This document shows, piece by piece, positions 33,523 through 45,148 of a stretch of DNA of 64,000 bases. The notes under the pieces were generated by a model that did no database searches, was not told where the DNA came from, and saw only the letters and a program-made list of their open reading frames with translations. Every line of letters begins with the position of its first letter. The first letter of the stretch is position 1. Source of the stretch: Agriotes lineatus (taxonomy: Eukaryota; Arthropoda; Insecta; Coleoptera; Elateridae); NCBI GenBank assembly GCA_940337035.1, contig CALNHX010002268.1:62001-126000 (forward strand). Reading direction: 5' to 3'. Position numbers and translations under genes: made by a program.

Positions 33523-34631
33523 GGCAATATTTTAACCTAAAGTCCTATTCGTCTTGACAATTTAACTTATAAATTCTAGTCGTTTCTTTCATTATTATTG
33601 ATACATTGTACATTTCAGATTACCAGCAGGAACGTGCTATATAAAGGGCTGGTTTGTAACTCTTTGTTGCTATACATAGTAATAATTAGAGGCACCACAA
33701 CGATGATTAGATAAATACAAATCATAACTAAAGAAATATGTAATAAACTTCTTCAGCTTTCTTTTTTTACTTTCATAATTGTTTATACATGTATGTATAA
33801 GGAAAATCTTAAAAATGTGAAAAAATAAAAACTTCGAAAATGCGAGGAAAGTATGTTTTGTGGGTTGGGGAATCAAAAAAGTAGTTTTTAATAAGTGTAT
33901 GTGTGTGATCTTTTGTAATTTTTTTTTAATGGCAACCCCCCATTTCCCATTTTTTATTACGGAATTTAAAAAAAATAAAATTGAAAAATACTAAATTTTA
34001 TTGCAATTCAAAACAACTAAATTAAATGTTTAAATTATGCACCGTTGTCTGCCTGACAGTAGCCAAGACGACCGGCTTGTTTTTTATTGATTGCTGTCAT
34101 TGATAAAACGTGAAATCATACTTCCTAAAATTAAATTTAGTATTTTGCAATTTTAAAATTGTTTTTCTCAATACTTGGTCATGTGACCTATAATCAAAAA
34201 TCAACTTAACGTAATAAAAACGGGGTTTCCATTAAAAAAAAACATCGATGACGTGATACCTCATACGCGGGTCACCCTGTATGTATAAATTTTATTTGAA
34301 AAAATGCGCAAATAAAATACAAATCGACGGGTCTCATTTTCCTCAAAATTTATTACTTGAATGTTTAACGAATTTATCCACATTTTTCTTGGATTATTTT
34401 ACCTGGATTTCGGGCTCTCTTTTAGCTCCCAACGTGAAACACCTTATCAATGGAGTAAATAAAAGTGTTTATGATCTATCCTTTACTTATTTCATTTATT
34501 TAATTAAATTAGTATGATGTAATAGTAGGTATATTACGTTACAAGATCGGTAACTGCTATTTTTTGAGGCGTGTTCCAATAAGGCACTTAACGATCGAGT
34601 CTCGTATAACATTTGTTGCGCTATCAACTAA
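33523..34631. other. AT-rich spacer
   Basis: No gene. CGGGTCACCCTGTA at about 34268-34281 looks like one end of a mariner-type MITE, but I could not find its partner. Confidence 0.4.
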
Positions 34632-34988
34632 TAATAATGTATTATGCATTATCTGTAACCTCATTTACCTTGCGGTGTAGAGGCTGGTCTTTCGTACGCT
34701 AGCATCTGGCGGTACAATGCTCAACTTGCGCCGGATTCGAGTTACAGAGTTGGAGTGCGCCTTTTGTGTTTGCGCAGCAACCATTGTGTGCGGTGTATGT
34801 TTTTGTGATGTGTTGACCGTGTTACTCTATCTCTTAGACCTGTGGTTCCGAGTAGAGCACAGTTATTTTGGTGCTCAACTGTGAATGGTCTCACCGAGCC
34901 CGATTTCAATAGCCAAGGCTGCAGAAAAATTCGGACCCTTGCGGGATTCGAACCGAGGCCTTGCTTAAAACAACTGGGCTACTCGGCT
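34632..34988 (-). mobile_element. tRNA-derived SINE
   Basis: Read on the minus strand, it starts AGCCGAGTAGCCCAGTTG, an A-box-like stretch, and has a perfect B box GGTTCGAATCCC (plus strand 34943-34954) at the right spacing for an RNA polymerase III promoter. About 300 bp of non-tRNA body follows, then GGTAAATGAGGTTACAGATA and an ATAATGCATAATACATTATT tail. The tail resembles that of the SINE at 59770-60052. The left edge is approximate. Confidence 0.7.
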
Positions 34989-36204
34989 TAAAAATAAAAA
35001 TACTGTTGAATATTACAAATATTGATTGCCTAAATAAAGTGCGTGATTGTTGTTTCTCTAGTAGTACCAATTAGATATGGTGCGGGGGGGGGGGGGGATT
35101 ATCATAAACAAAAACAATTTCGTAGTGAAGTTTATAAAACACATTTTAGAATAGAGAATGAATAATTAATTTTAAGCTGCCTAATTGTAAAACCATTACC
35201 ACGTTTTTAACACATTTAATTGTGAATTAAACTAAGCATTTGCGTCATTTATAAAAACCTATTAAGTATTAAAAGCATATTCTCAAAAACTAACATTTTA
35301 TAGCAACTGTATGCCAGAACAAGCAAGAGAGAAATTATACAGTGCCGTGCAGAATCTGGTAAAAGTAAAAAGTAATGCGCACTCCAAACTGCATAATTTT
35401 CGCACAATTACTTTTGCTCAATTCCTTAATGTAGCCTTAAGAGTAGTCAGAATACCAAGGTCCGATTCAAACTCAAGTAAATGGACGAAGTACACATTAA
35501 ATATAAAATATCTATTGCTTTACAAATTACAAGTCAGGTTCATTCAAATTAAAACTACTTATGTCATATTATGTACAATATTAAACCAGAAAATAAAATC
35601 CATTCCGGGGGACGCGGACGTTGCAAAACTCGTCCTGAATGGTACCATAACTCACGATACTTAATATACTTGCGGCCTGTTCTGCGGCGCCGATGAAGAT
35701 TCCCCTAACTCTGAGTTCTCGATTTCATCGAAGTGGCCGGTTCTTGAACTAATTATGACAGCGCCAAGTGGCTGCTTTGTTTACATTTGGTGTCAAACTG
35801 ATATTACTAAATTTCAACAAACACCCCTGGTTGAGGTGCCCCTCGGAGGTGAATCGGGTAATACTGCAGCTAGATGGTCTCTGGGGCCACTTGTTACCCC
35901 CCCCCCCCGCCGGAAGGCCGCGATATGCTTAAATTTTACGTTGTAAAAGCCCCAGCACCAGCACGACGGTTCGCCGGGACTTGTGGCGAATCTGCAGGTC
36001 GGAGCTTCGAGCTCGGGGAGAAAGCTGTGACTTCCTCTGGTGTTGCTCCGAGACCTCGCGGTGGGATATGGAAGTGTCTTTGTACAAATATGTCGTGCTC
36101 TTTATTAATTCTGGTGGTAAATCGACCTCGCGAGCCCTTACCACGCAAAAATCTGTATGTTTGCCGAAGCCTCTGTAGGAACGTATTATTGTGTGTGGTT
36201 TCTG
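34989..36204. other. spacer with a GC-rich patch
   Basis: A 14-base G run lies at 35084-35097 and a 12-base C run at 35897-35908. The 35610-36160 stretch is GC-rich and produces overlapping frames on both strands (35874-36215 plus, 35929-36363 minus), none with a recognisable domain. The frame 35311-35664 (117 codons) is also unassigned. A LINE 3' untranslated region is one possibility. Confidence 0.35.
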
Positions 36205-37690
36205 CTGCAATATAGAAGTTAAAAATAGAAAATCTCCTAGTCCTGATGAGATAATTAATGAAATGCTAAAATAGAATTGAGAAACTAAAAACACAATCCA
36301 AGAAACTATTCCAGGTGATAACAGATTAGGTAGCCATACCCTTAAGTTAGAAAACAAGTACATATAACTATGATCATTTTTAAGAAGGGCGAGAGGATTA
36401 AGCCAGAAAACTACAGAAAGATATCATTGTGAAATAGCAATCTTAAGATTTTCACTAAAATATTACAGCGTAAACTGAAACTGATGATACTGCAGTGTTA
36501 GTGGTTAGATTAGCTCACTAACTGCATTAACATTTGAATATTATATTGGGAGAAATAAAACATAAGGTTTCAGTTTCAAATATAAAAATCCATCTTTATT
36601 TATAAATATATTTGCAACCTAGCAATCTGTAACCAGGTTACATGTAGGTAAATTCCTACAATACCATCATACCATTAAGGGAAGAGCAGCAAGGATTTAG
36701 AGTAAACAGGTCAGTCATTGACGCCATTTTTATTATAAGACAGTTTGCTGAAAAATTAGTAGAATTTAATAAATCACTATATATGTGTTTTATTAATCTA
36801 TGCACGGATTTCGACAAAGTAAGACTACAGGACATGTCACAAATAAATAAAAATAAATAGCCACATTTCTATGTACAATATTTTATGCTCACTGTGTAAT
36901 GGCGAGAATTTCAATAGAATAAGGTTCATTCTAAAAATATGACCATCTGCCTTTTAAAATAGACATAATCTTGGCCTGCTATATGTTAAATAATTTTAAA
37001 ATAAACTGTACATGCAAAACATATTTGTTACATATTGGTTCTTCCATTTATGCTGACGGGATAACACAGCAACACAGCTGCAAAATTTGTGGCAGTAAAT
37101 TTAGAGGAAATAGACAATAACTAAAATCGACAAGTGTCTCTGGCGCTAGAAAATTATTTGTAAATTCAACAAAGGTTAGTGGGCACCTGCAAAACATGTT
37201 GCTGCCTTTTATTTGTTGGTTCCTTCATTTATGTCGTCGATATGACAGAGCTACAACATCTGCAACAGCAAATTTACAGAAAACAGATAATAACAAAGCT
37301 AAGAGTCTACAATGCAATAGTAGTGCCAACGCTGACATAGGTACCTATGCAAGCGAGTCTTGGACAATGCAAGATAAACATGAAGAAAAAATCATTTCTA
37401 CAGAAATGAAGCACCTTAGAAAGGGTTCAGCAAGAGGCAATCACAAAGAAAATTGAGAGGAATCAGTTAAATTGGACGGGTATATATTAAGACTGGACCA
37501 AAACAGATTAGTAAAGAAGATAATGGAGACTGGTAGAATTTGGAAAAGAAGAGCAGAAAAATTGGCTACAAAGAATAGAGGAATTAGGCAGACGAAGAGG
37601 AAAGACGAGAGAAGAGATGAAAACTTTACCAAAGGACCGGAAGGGATGGAGAAATTAGATCAGGAAATCACAAAGTAATAATCCGATACC
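36205..37690 (+). pseudogene. non-LTR retrotransposon, decayed RT and C-terminus
   Basis: Plus-strand pieces in order: NRKSPSPDEIINEMLK (about 36225; usual form GKAPGPDxI), IFKKGERIKPENYRKISL (36380), KIFTKILQRKL (36450), EEQQGFRVNRSVIDAIFIIR (36690), FIYVVDMTELQ (37230) and NAIVVPTLTYGSESWTM (37320, by frame shift), and the C-terminal GYILRLDQNRLVKK (37478). Stops and shifts separate them. The RT active site is damaged: YADG at about 37055 in place of YADD. About 200 bp at 36490-36690 without RT similarity looks like an insertion. Confidence 0.75.
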
Positions 37691-37801
37691 CTAGGGGTAT
37701 ATGGATTCCTCCAGAAGAAGATTTGTTGGTTCCTTCATTTATGCCGTCGGTATGACAGAGCTACATCTGCAACAGCAAATTTACACGAAAAAGATAATAA
37801 A
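37030..37801 (+). repeat. three copies of an ~80-bp segment around the RT active-site region
   Basis: GTTGGTTCCTTCATTTATG through GACAGAGCTAC, CAGCAAATTTACA to AGATAATAA occurs at about 37208-37295 and 37722-37801. A more diverged form lies at 37034-37122. The last copy is downstream of the LINE C-terminal region, so a segmental duplication or a second fragment of the same family is needed. Confidence 0.65.
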
Positions 37802-37813
37802 TAAGTGCATATA

Positions 37814-38130
37814 CAGGGTTATTCAATTTCGAGGCTCACCATTGGGATTTTAAAAACGGTAATAGGCATAAGATCAACTAAATTGGAGCTAAGTTGCAGA
37901 TTCCAATGCTGAATAATTATTAAAAAATAAATTTAACCTAGCTTTGGGTTATGTCCAAAAAACAAAAACTTTGGTTTTTTGTTTTTTTTGTTATACGTTG
38001 ATTATTACGCTATTTGGAACAAAACTGACTTGACATAATTAGGACACTTTTTAAACATGCTTTCAGATTTAATTTTATATTTTCAGTTATTCGAGATCCC
38101 AATAGCGAGCCTCTAAATTGAATAATCCTG
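37814..38130. mobile_element. 317-bp TA-flanked MITE, family M
   Basis: The ends CAGGGTTATTCAATTTCGAG and its inverted form CTCTAAATTGAATAATCCTG are bordered by TA at 37812-37813 and 38131-38132. No coding. The CAGGGT terminus and TA duplication fit Tc1/mariner-type MITEs. A diverged relative lies at about 55115-55300. Confidence 0.85.
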
Positions 38131-39535
38131 TATATAGAATGGTCCTAACATAGTTGGTCAAAATCAGGTACTCAATTAAGCTTGTCATAAGGATAAGAAG
38201 GTTTCGATAAACGTTAGTTCAACAACGCATACCCTGGGGTTATATTAAAATTTGAAGGGACCACAATTTAATTATTATGCAAAAACATATACGCGAAAGC
38301 CTGACTTTTACAAACTTTCGCATTTGAGTAGTGTAACATCCGGTTTATCTGATAATGGAGGTCAGCAAAAATTCCTCCAGACAACAAAGACTTCATTGTT
38401 CAATTATTTTTTGCAATCGTGCAGATTTCTCAAACAATGGACCTCATTGTTCAATTGGTAGACAATAACATCCTGCTAGACTCCCACATCTGCAAGTCTC
38501 AACAAGTTTGCATTCTCAGATGATGACTCACATCCTGTTGAGCCTGGGAACATTTTGATAAGCGTAGAAATCTTGTAAAATTTCAAAATTACACTTCTAG
38601 CCCCAAAAATTCATCGTGGGAACCGGACCCCGGCTAGGCCCGTGACCTTGACCCCGACTAGACCGGTGACCCCCGGCTAGACCTAGCCAAGTTTCAAATC
38701 AGAGGTCAATGACCTCGCCACGTGACCCTTAGCTAAGTTCCAAACCAATCGAAGTGAGCCAGAACGCCCCTAAATACACTACTTCTTTGCTTTAGTTTTT
38801 ACGTAGAACATATCGTTTTTATGTAAAACAATAAAATACAATATGATGCACGACCAGAAGCCTGAAACGCCCAGGCTTGTGGGGCAAAATTTCACCTTTG
38901 TCATAAAGTACTTATTCATTTCCAGGTATGTCCTTACTCGAAATTGTAACTTAGAATGATCACATCAAATAATTTATGGATTTTTCTAGCACTAAGAACA
39001 TATGGGTGGCAACCATAGGTTGTTAATACGACCCTGATCCAGAATTTCCAGTACATATTTTTTGATAATTAATCTCTTGCCGTAAAAAAGTTCCGACAAA
39101 AGCATTTATAGAGGTTGTTAATTTTGTAATAGATAACACTGGTTTGCAGTGTATCTGGGGTTTGAGTAAAATTATGTGCCAGTTATTTATGCATGTTTAC
39201 TGATTACCAAACCAAAGTCCGTTTGTTTCCATCACGTAAAAATATTTCAAAGTTCATTAACAAAATATTACACAAGGCAAATGGCAAATGGGCACGTAAC
39301 CATAGTTTCTGTAATGGTTTACAAGTTTCATACCCCCATATTTGTAATCTTTATCAAATATGTGCCTTTTTAAACTTATTTGAGCATGCTACATGGTCGC
39401 AGTACTCCTGTAAAAACCGTGGTAAGTATAAACAGCCCTGCCATATTTTGTACATATGTGGTGGTTTTGTTTCTGACGCAAAATTTAAGAAGGTGTCTTC
39501 ATTGGTCCCTAAATTATAAAATTGGTTTTAGACGG
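38131..39535. other. spacer, no recognised gene
   Basis: The frame 39193-39519 (108 codons) shows no domain, although it lies just upstream of the TE-like fragment at 39536 and may belong to it. Confidence 0.35.
38628..38720 (+). repeat. short GC-rich minisatellite
   Basis: GACCCCGGCTAG(G/A)CC(C/G)GTGACC recurs at about 38635, 38653 and 38676 with a ~22-base period, then decays into GACCTCGCCACGTGACC. It stands out against AT-rich flanks. Confidence 0.7.
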
Positions 39536-39690
39536 TCAATTTAAAACTACTATAACTGACGTTGCAAAGGAAGCCTAGACTGCTTTCAAAAATGCAATGG
39601 AAAACTTTATAGGAAATCATAAATCACAGGATTATGAAAAAAGAGAGACATCTGATGCTGTACATAAACGAAAAACAATTTAAACAAAGA
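39536..39690 (+). pseudogene. possible TE-gene fragment (TAFKNAMENFIGNHKS)
   Basis: An in-frame stretch with one stop reads TTITDVAKEA, stop, TAFKNAMENFIGNHKSQDYE. The AWxAFxxVxxNFLGNxKxxNY pattern is one I associate with a family of repeated insect proteins of unknown role that contain an MSLKxHFL block further on; that block is not present here. This is recognition of a short motif only. Confidence 0.3.
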
Positions 39691-40339
39691 GACAGAATCT
39701 GATTAATGAGTTTCAGAATTTGCGCATTTGTTTGATATATTAAAATATATTTGAAATCACAAAATTATATTTAGGCAGTTGGACCTATTGAACCCCAGCC
39801 AACAAACGTAAATTTGTAAACCAGTGTAATTGCGGTAATATTTTAAAATATATTAAAACAGAAATGTTTGTGAAATACAATCCAAATTCATAGATAAACG
39901 TATTCTTGTCATCAAATTTATAAATGCAAAATATTGGAATGATCTGTGGGTATATGAATGAATTTCATTTATTTAAATTTTGTTTGTTATCAACATTAGC
40001 TTTTACACATTCTTCCTCGAATATTGACTCTCTTAATCATTAGACTGACTGAACCTCTAAATTCAAACATAAATGGCTATATACTTTTTGCTTTATTAAA
40101 TTTCGTGGTGTAACAATTATGTCTTGTTAATTACTTTTATACTATCTCAGTAACTCTTTTTAAACATGAGAACTCTCATTCAGGTTGGGACATGCCTTTC
40201 TATGATCGAAATAAATTTGTAACGACTCTTTCTGCTCAAACTCAAATTTTCCGGTAAATAGATTTCTTGAATTGTAAGTTGACATTTGGGTTAAACTCTG
40301 AATTCCACAGCACCGTTGGATGTTAATTATCAGCTACTC

Positions 40340-40525
40340 TCAGATAATTAATTTTATAAATTATATGAGTTGTTTCCAACATGTAATATTGTTCAAACAT
40401 TTTATGAAGATTTTGACTACTTGGAAGGACTCGTGACATCTAAGGACGGATTTCCTACAGGTCCACAGCAATTCTACCAGTTTTCTGTGCCAAATCGAGG
40501 ACGGTGGTGGTACTGCCGAACAGGT
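40340..40525 (+). pseudogene. unidentified exon-like open stretch with a donor site
   Basis: After a stop at about 40348, the frame reads ELFPTCNIVQTFYEDFDYLE, GLVTSKDGFPTGPQQFYQFS and VPNRGRWWYCRTG, and then meets a good donor-like CAG|GTAAATG (about 40521-40530). I do not recognise the protein. No convincing upstream acceptor or downstream exon was located. It could be a host exon, part of an unknown element, or chance. Confidence 0.3.
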
Positions 40526-40530
40526 AAATG

Positions 40531-43027
40531 CCAAATAACAACGTTTTGATTATTTTATATCAGTTTAATTGGCTAACATTTGACAATTTACATTCGCATA
40601 CAAATGATTATTTAAAGCATTGCCAAAATGCATGCATTTCCTTTTCTTTTGGAAAATATACTCTTTTTATTGTAAAATAACAAATTTTTCTAGGCAACCA
40701 GTCTAGCTACCAGTTTCCTAGTAGCTGCATAAAATTGACTTTTCAAAACGTAAATTTGACATTTCAAAAATCTAAATTCACTTATTACACACCACAAACC
40801 TAATTTTCCTTAATTTCCATAATGTAACTTATGCAAATTTACATAATAATGTAATTTTTCTGCATTAGAACTCCTAATACCAGAGCTGCACTTATGTTCA
40901 TGTTCGTTTTTAAGTTATTTATCAAAAGTCTTCATTTATATTACTTAAATTATAGTCTAAGCACCACAACTTTAAATTTCTGTACTTCGGAAGTGTCAAC
41001 TCAAACATGTTCTGCTAACAGTCATTACCGTTGTCATCTTCCCACATCGAGCTGCTACCTTGTAGAATCAGCTGGTTAGCTTCTTCCAAGTGCTTAGCCC
41101 TTTTCTTAAATGCAATGTGCTTTATTAATGTTTTTAGGTCATACAGTTGCTTGCAGACGTCTTCGCTGCTTCGTCGAACTATCTACCATGTTATGAGAAC
41201 GAACAGCAAACAAAGTGAGTTCACAGTCACTTTTCAACAAAAAAAGTGTTATCTTAGCCTCATTTTGGATTAAGGTTTCTAGTGTTAGCTTTATTTATTA
41301 ATCATTAGCCAAATAACATAGCGTTAATGTAAATGTATTGTTATTATTGAACTAACAAATATGGATAAGGCTATGCGCATCTTTAATGCAAACATCCTTC
41401 TTATCTTCAAAAAAATCAAAACTTCCTGTATATTTAAACAAATTGTATTGAACCATTATAGTTGATTTTTTCCGTTAGTTCGTTGAACTTCGTATTACAC
41501 ATTAAACGAATTTTCTTAAAAATTGTAGTTTTTTGGCACTTTGAAGACAGTACCTAATTTCTCAGATACCACAAGACCGTTTGCGCACAAAAATCTTACA
41601 TGTCCGATTAAGAGTTATTAACATTGCTCCAGGAGCATATCCCTAAAGTTTAGTAGACTCCTGCCGTACACCCTGTATATTAGTGTGTCACATCAAGTTT
41701 GATCAGCAAATATCGAATAGTTAACAATCCTATGCTGCTCGAGTTACAACGGTCTCTTATACAAGCTTTCGTGATTCTATTAGATAAATATTGCACATTC
41801 TGAATGGTAAGCCTCTACCTACAATTCAGAAAAGCAGGGAACTTGTTATGCTTAACAGCGAAATTTTAACATTTGTATTTGTTCACACAGTTTGTTAGAG
41901 ATATATTTAAGATAACACGTTCCTGATACAAAATGTTTGTTACATTGTTGTTCATTTTTCTCTGAACATGTTTTGAATTTTGACTGGTAGGGCCTACATT
42001 GGCTCTACCACAGTTACGTGTTTGCACCTGATATTTCTGTTTTTATTTTTGCATTTAAAATTCCTCCAGCGAGATATCTGTTTATTGTTTTTATGACGTG
42101 GTACGTTTCCCGCCAATTTCACAGACCATGTCGCAGTTCTATCTAGTTTATTAACAAATTCCATTCCATTGTGAAGTAGAAATTCGATACGCTAAATGGT
42201 TGCATTCTGCAAGCGTCAAAGCTTCACCACCAGTTAATAAAGATTTTATCACAGAAACTCTATACTTGCACTGGGCATTTCTGAGTGCATGTAAAGAAGA
42301 CATGTCCGGTTTTAGAAACGGATATGAAGGCAATATTAGAGAGTAGTCGCCCATTGTTGAAGCAAGAAAAGCCCATAAGAATAAAGAAACAGTTCCATTG
42401 TGCCAGCATGAATCATGACGTATTTGTTGGTCGTTAGTTTAAAGGGTATTTCATTCAAGTTAGCTTTTTCATCTCCCGAAGGGTTCGACTTCGAAGAGGC
42501 TCGACAATAGCGCATTTGAAGGGGAAATAACCAGAATCGCTAAAAATTTGGCCCTCGAGTTCGCGAGTAAAGGTGTCATCGCCTGGAACCGAGTAAATAT
42601 TTGAGATAGAGTTAATCACTAAAATAACAGTGTAGATTATTTATACTCGCAAATATAAACACGATCGAGTTCTCAGATAAATACTCTGGTTTGGACACTT
42701 ACGTCCAAGTGGAGGAAATGAGATGTCTTGAAACTGGGTGGAAATTCGATTTGTTTACATGCGGCATTTAAACGTTCGTATCGTTGTGTCAATGACCCAC
42801 AAATGGCTTATTTTGGTTATAACATGTAAAAGCCTCTATAACCTTAGTAAGTGATGGTTGACCTGTAAAAACAATGTATTTATTTACACTTTCGATTGGT
42901 ATATGCTTCCAAAGTGGGATTCTGGATTGGTCGATTTTGTGCATCCCTGCGCCCGATAATCATATCTAATTTATTACATTCCATCTATAGTCGGTGCCAA
43001 CGTGTGCAAGCCTGATAACGTGAAAAT
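40531..43027. other. 2.5 kb without a recognised gene
   Basis: CTCCTGCCGTACACCCTGTA at about 41658-41677 looks like one end of a mariner-type MITE without a visible partner. Small frames show no domain. Confidence 0.4.
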
Positions 43028-44095
43028 GTGGCAAATTGGGCGGGAAAGGGAAGTAATTGCGCAAATGCAAATAGCTTCAGGGATACATTCGCGTTATTTA
43101 TAGAACTTGATAAAGCTGATAAAATACACCACACGCTGCCAAGAAGCTCGAATGGGGCTATCAGCGATTTGGTTCAAATATTCCACCTAGGTCTAGATGC
43201 AAAAACTGATTTCAAAGCTGTACCTTATACTGGCGAGCACTTAACACGTCAACGTGCCCATAAAACTATTTCGAGCTAGTTCGTGTCCATGAGGAGGCTT
43301 TATTAAATCGGCTTCAAAGTAGAACAATGATTTAGCAGATCTCAAGGAGATAATTAAGGGTGGAATTGCTAAATCCGAAAAATATAGGGCGCCGCGTATA
43401 ATCCATTATTTCCGCATTTTTTAACAAATGAAGTGTCATGGTTTGATAAATTATAGTGGAGAAGACGCCTAATTTTCGGTTTATATGGCGATTTTTCAAG
43501 CTTCGTGTTTTGGATAAGGACGTTAACGATGGTTGTGTGAAATTAATCAAACAACAATTTATTCGTTCAGAGCAGGTACTTGCGGTTTTAAAGTCCTCCT
43601 AACGCGAGATGATTGTTTTAAAGCACGCCAAGTTGAATTTAAAAATGTAATTGGTTCAAACTACAAAGACAAATAATGTTGTGACACGCCAACGACTTAT
43701 AGTTTCCCTGGCACATTTCTGAATGTCATGCAAGCTGTAGTCAAATATTTTATTGTCACCTTTAACCCAACAAGATATTTGGTCGCTTTTATCTGAGGAT
43801 CACCACGAGATTAATGACACTACGATGGCGTTAAGAATAGATCTGAAATAAAAATGTGGTCATGTGGGAACAATAAATTCTGAGCTGGTGGATGTAACCA
43901 GATACACACAAAGAAAATTAATATCCAAATATGGTGTGCGTAGGAGCTCTATTGGCTAACGATATTGAACATGGCGAAAAATTGCAATTTTAGCCGAAAT
44001 CCTGAATTAGAATGAATCTGAAATATTAATAATGTGTCTTTAAAGCTAAGTTTTTATCTTATAATTAACCCTTAATTGTGTTTTAAATGGATGGT
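43028..44095 (+). other. faintly coding-like stretch, not identified
   Basis: The frame 43028-43279 (83 codons, with TFALFIELDKADKIHHTLPR) is followed by short pieces in shifting frames to about 43930. The composition is less AT-rich than usual here. It may be a decayed element or gene; I recognise no domain. Confidence 0.25.
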
Positions 44096-44205
44096 GGACG
44101 AAAAACCCCTGGACAAAACACCCCGGATATAAAACCCCCGGTCTAAAAACTTCCCCGGAAACCCCCCGGGCTAAAAACTTCACCGGAAAACCCCCGAAAT
44201 GTTTA
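44096..44205 (+). repeat. AAAACCCCCGG-type minisatellite
   Basis: About seven degenerate copies of an AAAA-C(4-6)-GG unit at 13-18 base spacing (GACGAAAAACCCCTGG, GACAAAACACCCCGG, AAAACCCCCGGTCT and so on). Confidence 0.75.
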
Positions 44206-44329
44206 TAGGTTCAATCGCATTCAGCAACAAGCAGAAATATCTAGAAATTTAATATCATTTCATTGGATACTAGACGTAATTTATTTCTGTATTTTTCGTT
44301 TTTCTTATCTCTTGCGTCAATAATGGTTG

Positions 44330-44790
44330 CATTTCCATTTTCAAACCTCGTGTTTTTTGTGTTTGAGGAATTCAAATATTTAAATTATTATTTTTAAAGT
44401 TGTCCCTTTAAATAAACTGCTCAACTACAGGTCTAAAGAGTAGCTTCAGAATGTGTAGTTCAAAACGTGACCACCGAACTTCTGTAGATGGCGCCAAGTG
44501 GACAAGCCGCCACTGTGCTACAATGCTTGGAAATTTTGCATAGTGGAAAATCGCCACCTTTCGCCAAAACCAAATAGCGCATGAAGGTGCTCGGGACCTT
44601 AGCAACAACTTTGCCCCCTTTCAAAATTTCGATATCTGTAGCCGTTCGAAAGTTACAGGCGATCCAGACAGACGGACGGACGGACGGACAAAACGTTCGC
44701 ATAAGTACGCTGAAGCTACTAATAAAGCATCTTAAAATCATATAATAGAATTTAGCAATATGCACTCTGTATAGTATCAATGCTCTGAGG
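44330..44790. repeat. probable dispersed repeat with an internal GACG microsatellite
   Basis: ACAGACGGACGGACGGACGG (about 44667-44690) follows GATATCTGTAGCCGTTCGAA. A (GAC)GG tract inside a larger non-coding unit is typical of many insect repeats. The minus frames 44408-44608 and 44460-44780, including CPSVRPSVW, come from this tract. Confidence 0.5.
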
Positions 44791-45148
44791 CACTATTTTT
44801 CACTCGTGACGTAGTTCACAAAAAAACAATGTTTTGGTAAGGTTTTTGTATTCAATTATTTTCTGTTACTTAGAGCAGCGGCCTGAAATTAGGTTTTTTT
44901 TTTATAAAATCGTTATTATATCCAAAACCGTTAACTTTAGGGCCATACATCTTTATATTATACCTAACTATAGGGCATTCTATTAAAAAAAATAGAGTAA
45001 GTTTCGTTAGCCACCAAGTACAATAAAAATATTTGCCTACCACCATTTTAGCACCTGCAACTTTTATATAATCACATTTTATGTTAATTAACTCTTATAG
45101 TTTTCGAAACATCTTCGACCGCCGCATCGTTGCCGGACCCTAAATATA

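Noticed and set aside
34943..34954. A functional tRNA gene on the minus strand at 34.9 kb
   Set aside because: The B box is perfect, but the flanking sequence cannot form a full cloverleaf and runs into a SINE body and tail.
35874..36363. Overlapping frames on both strands of the GC-rich patch
   Set aside because: Several frames are open at once because of GC composition; no domain or splice structure supports any.
41658..41677. A further mariner-type MITE ending at CACCCTGTA (also 34268-34281 and 58659)
   Set aside because: Only one terminus is visible at each site. Without the inverted partner I do not call an element.
44460..44780. 106-codon minus frame with CPSVRPSVW
   Set aside because: The striking phrase comes from a GACG microsatellite within a dispersed repeat.
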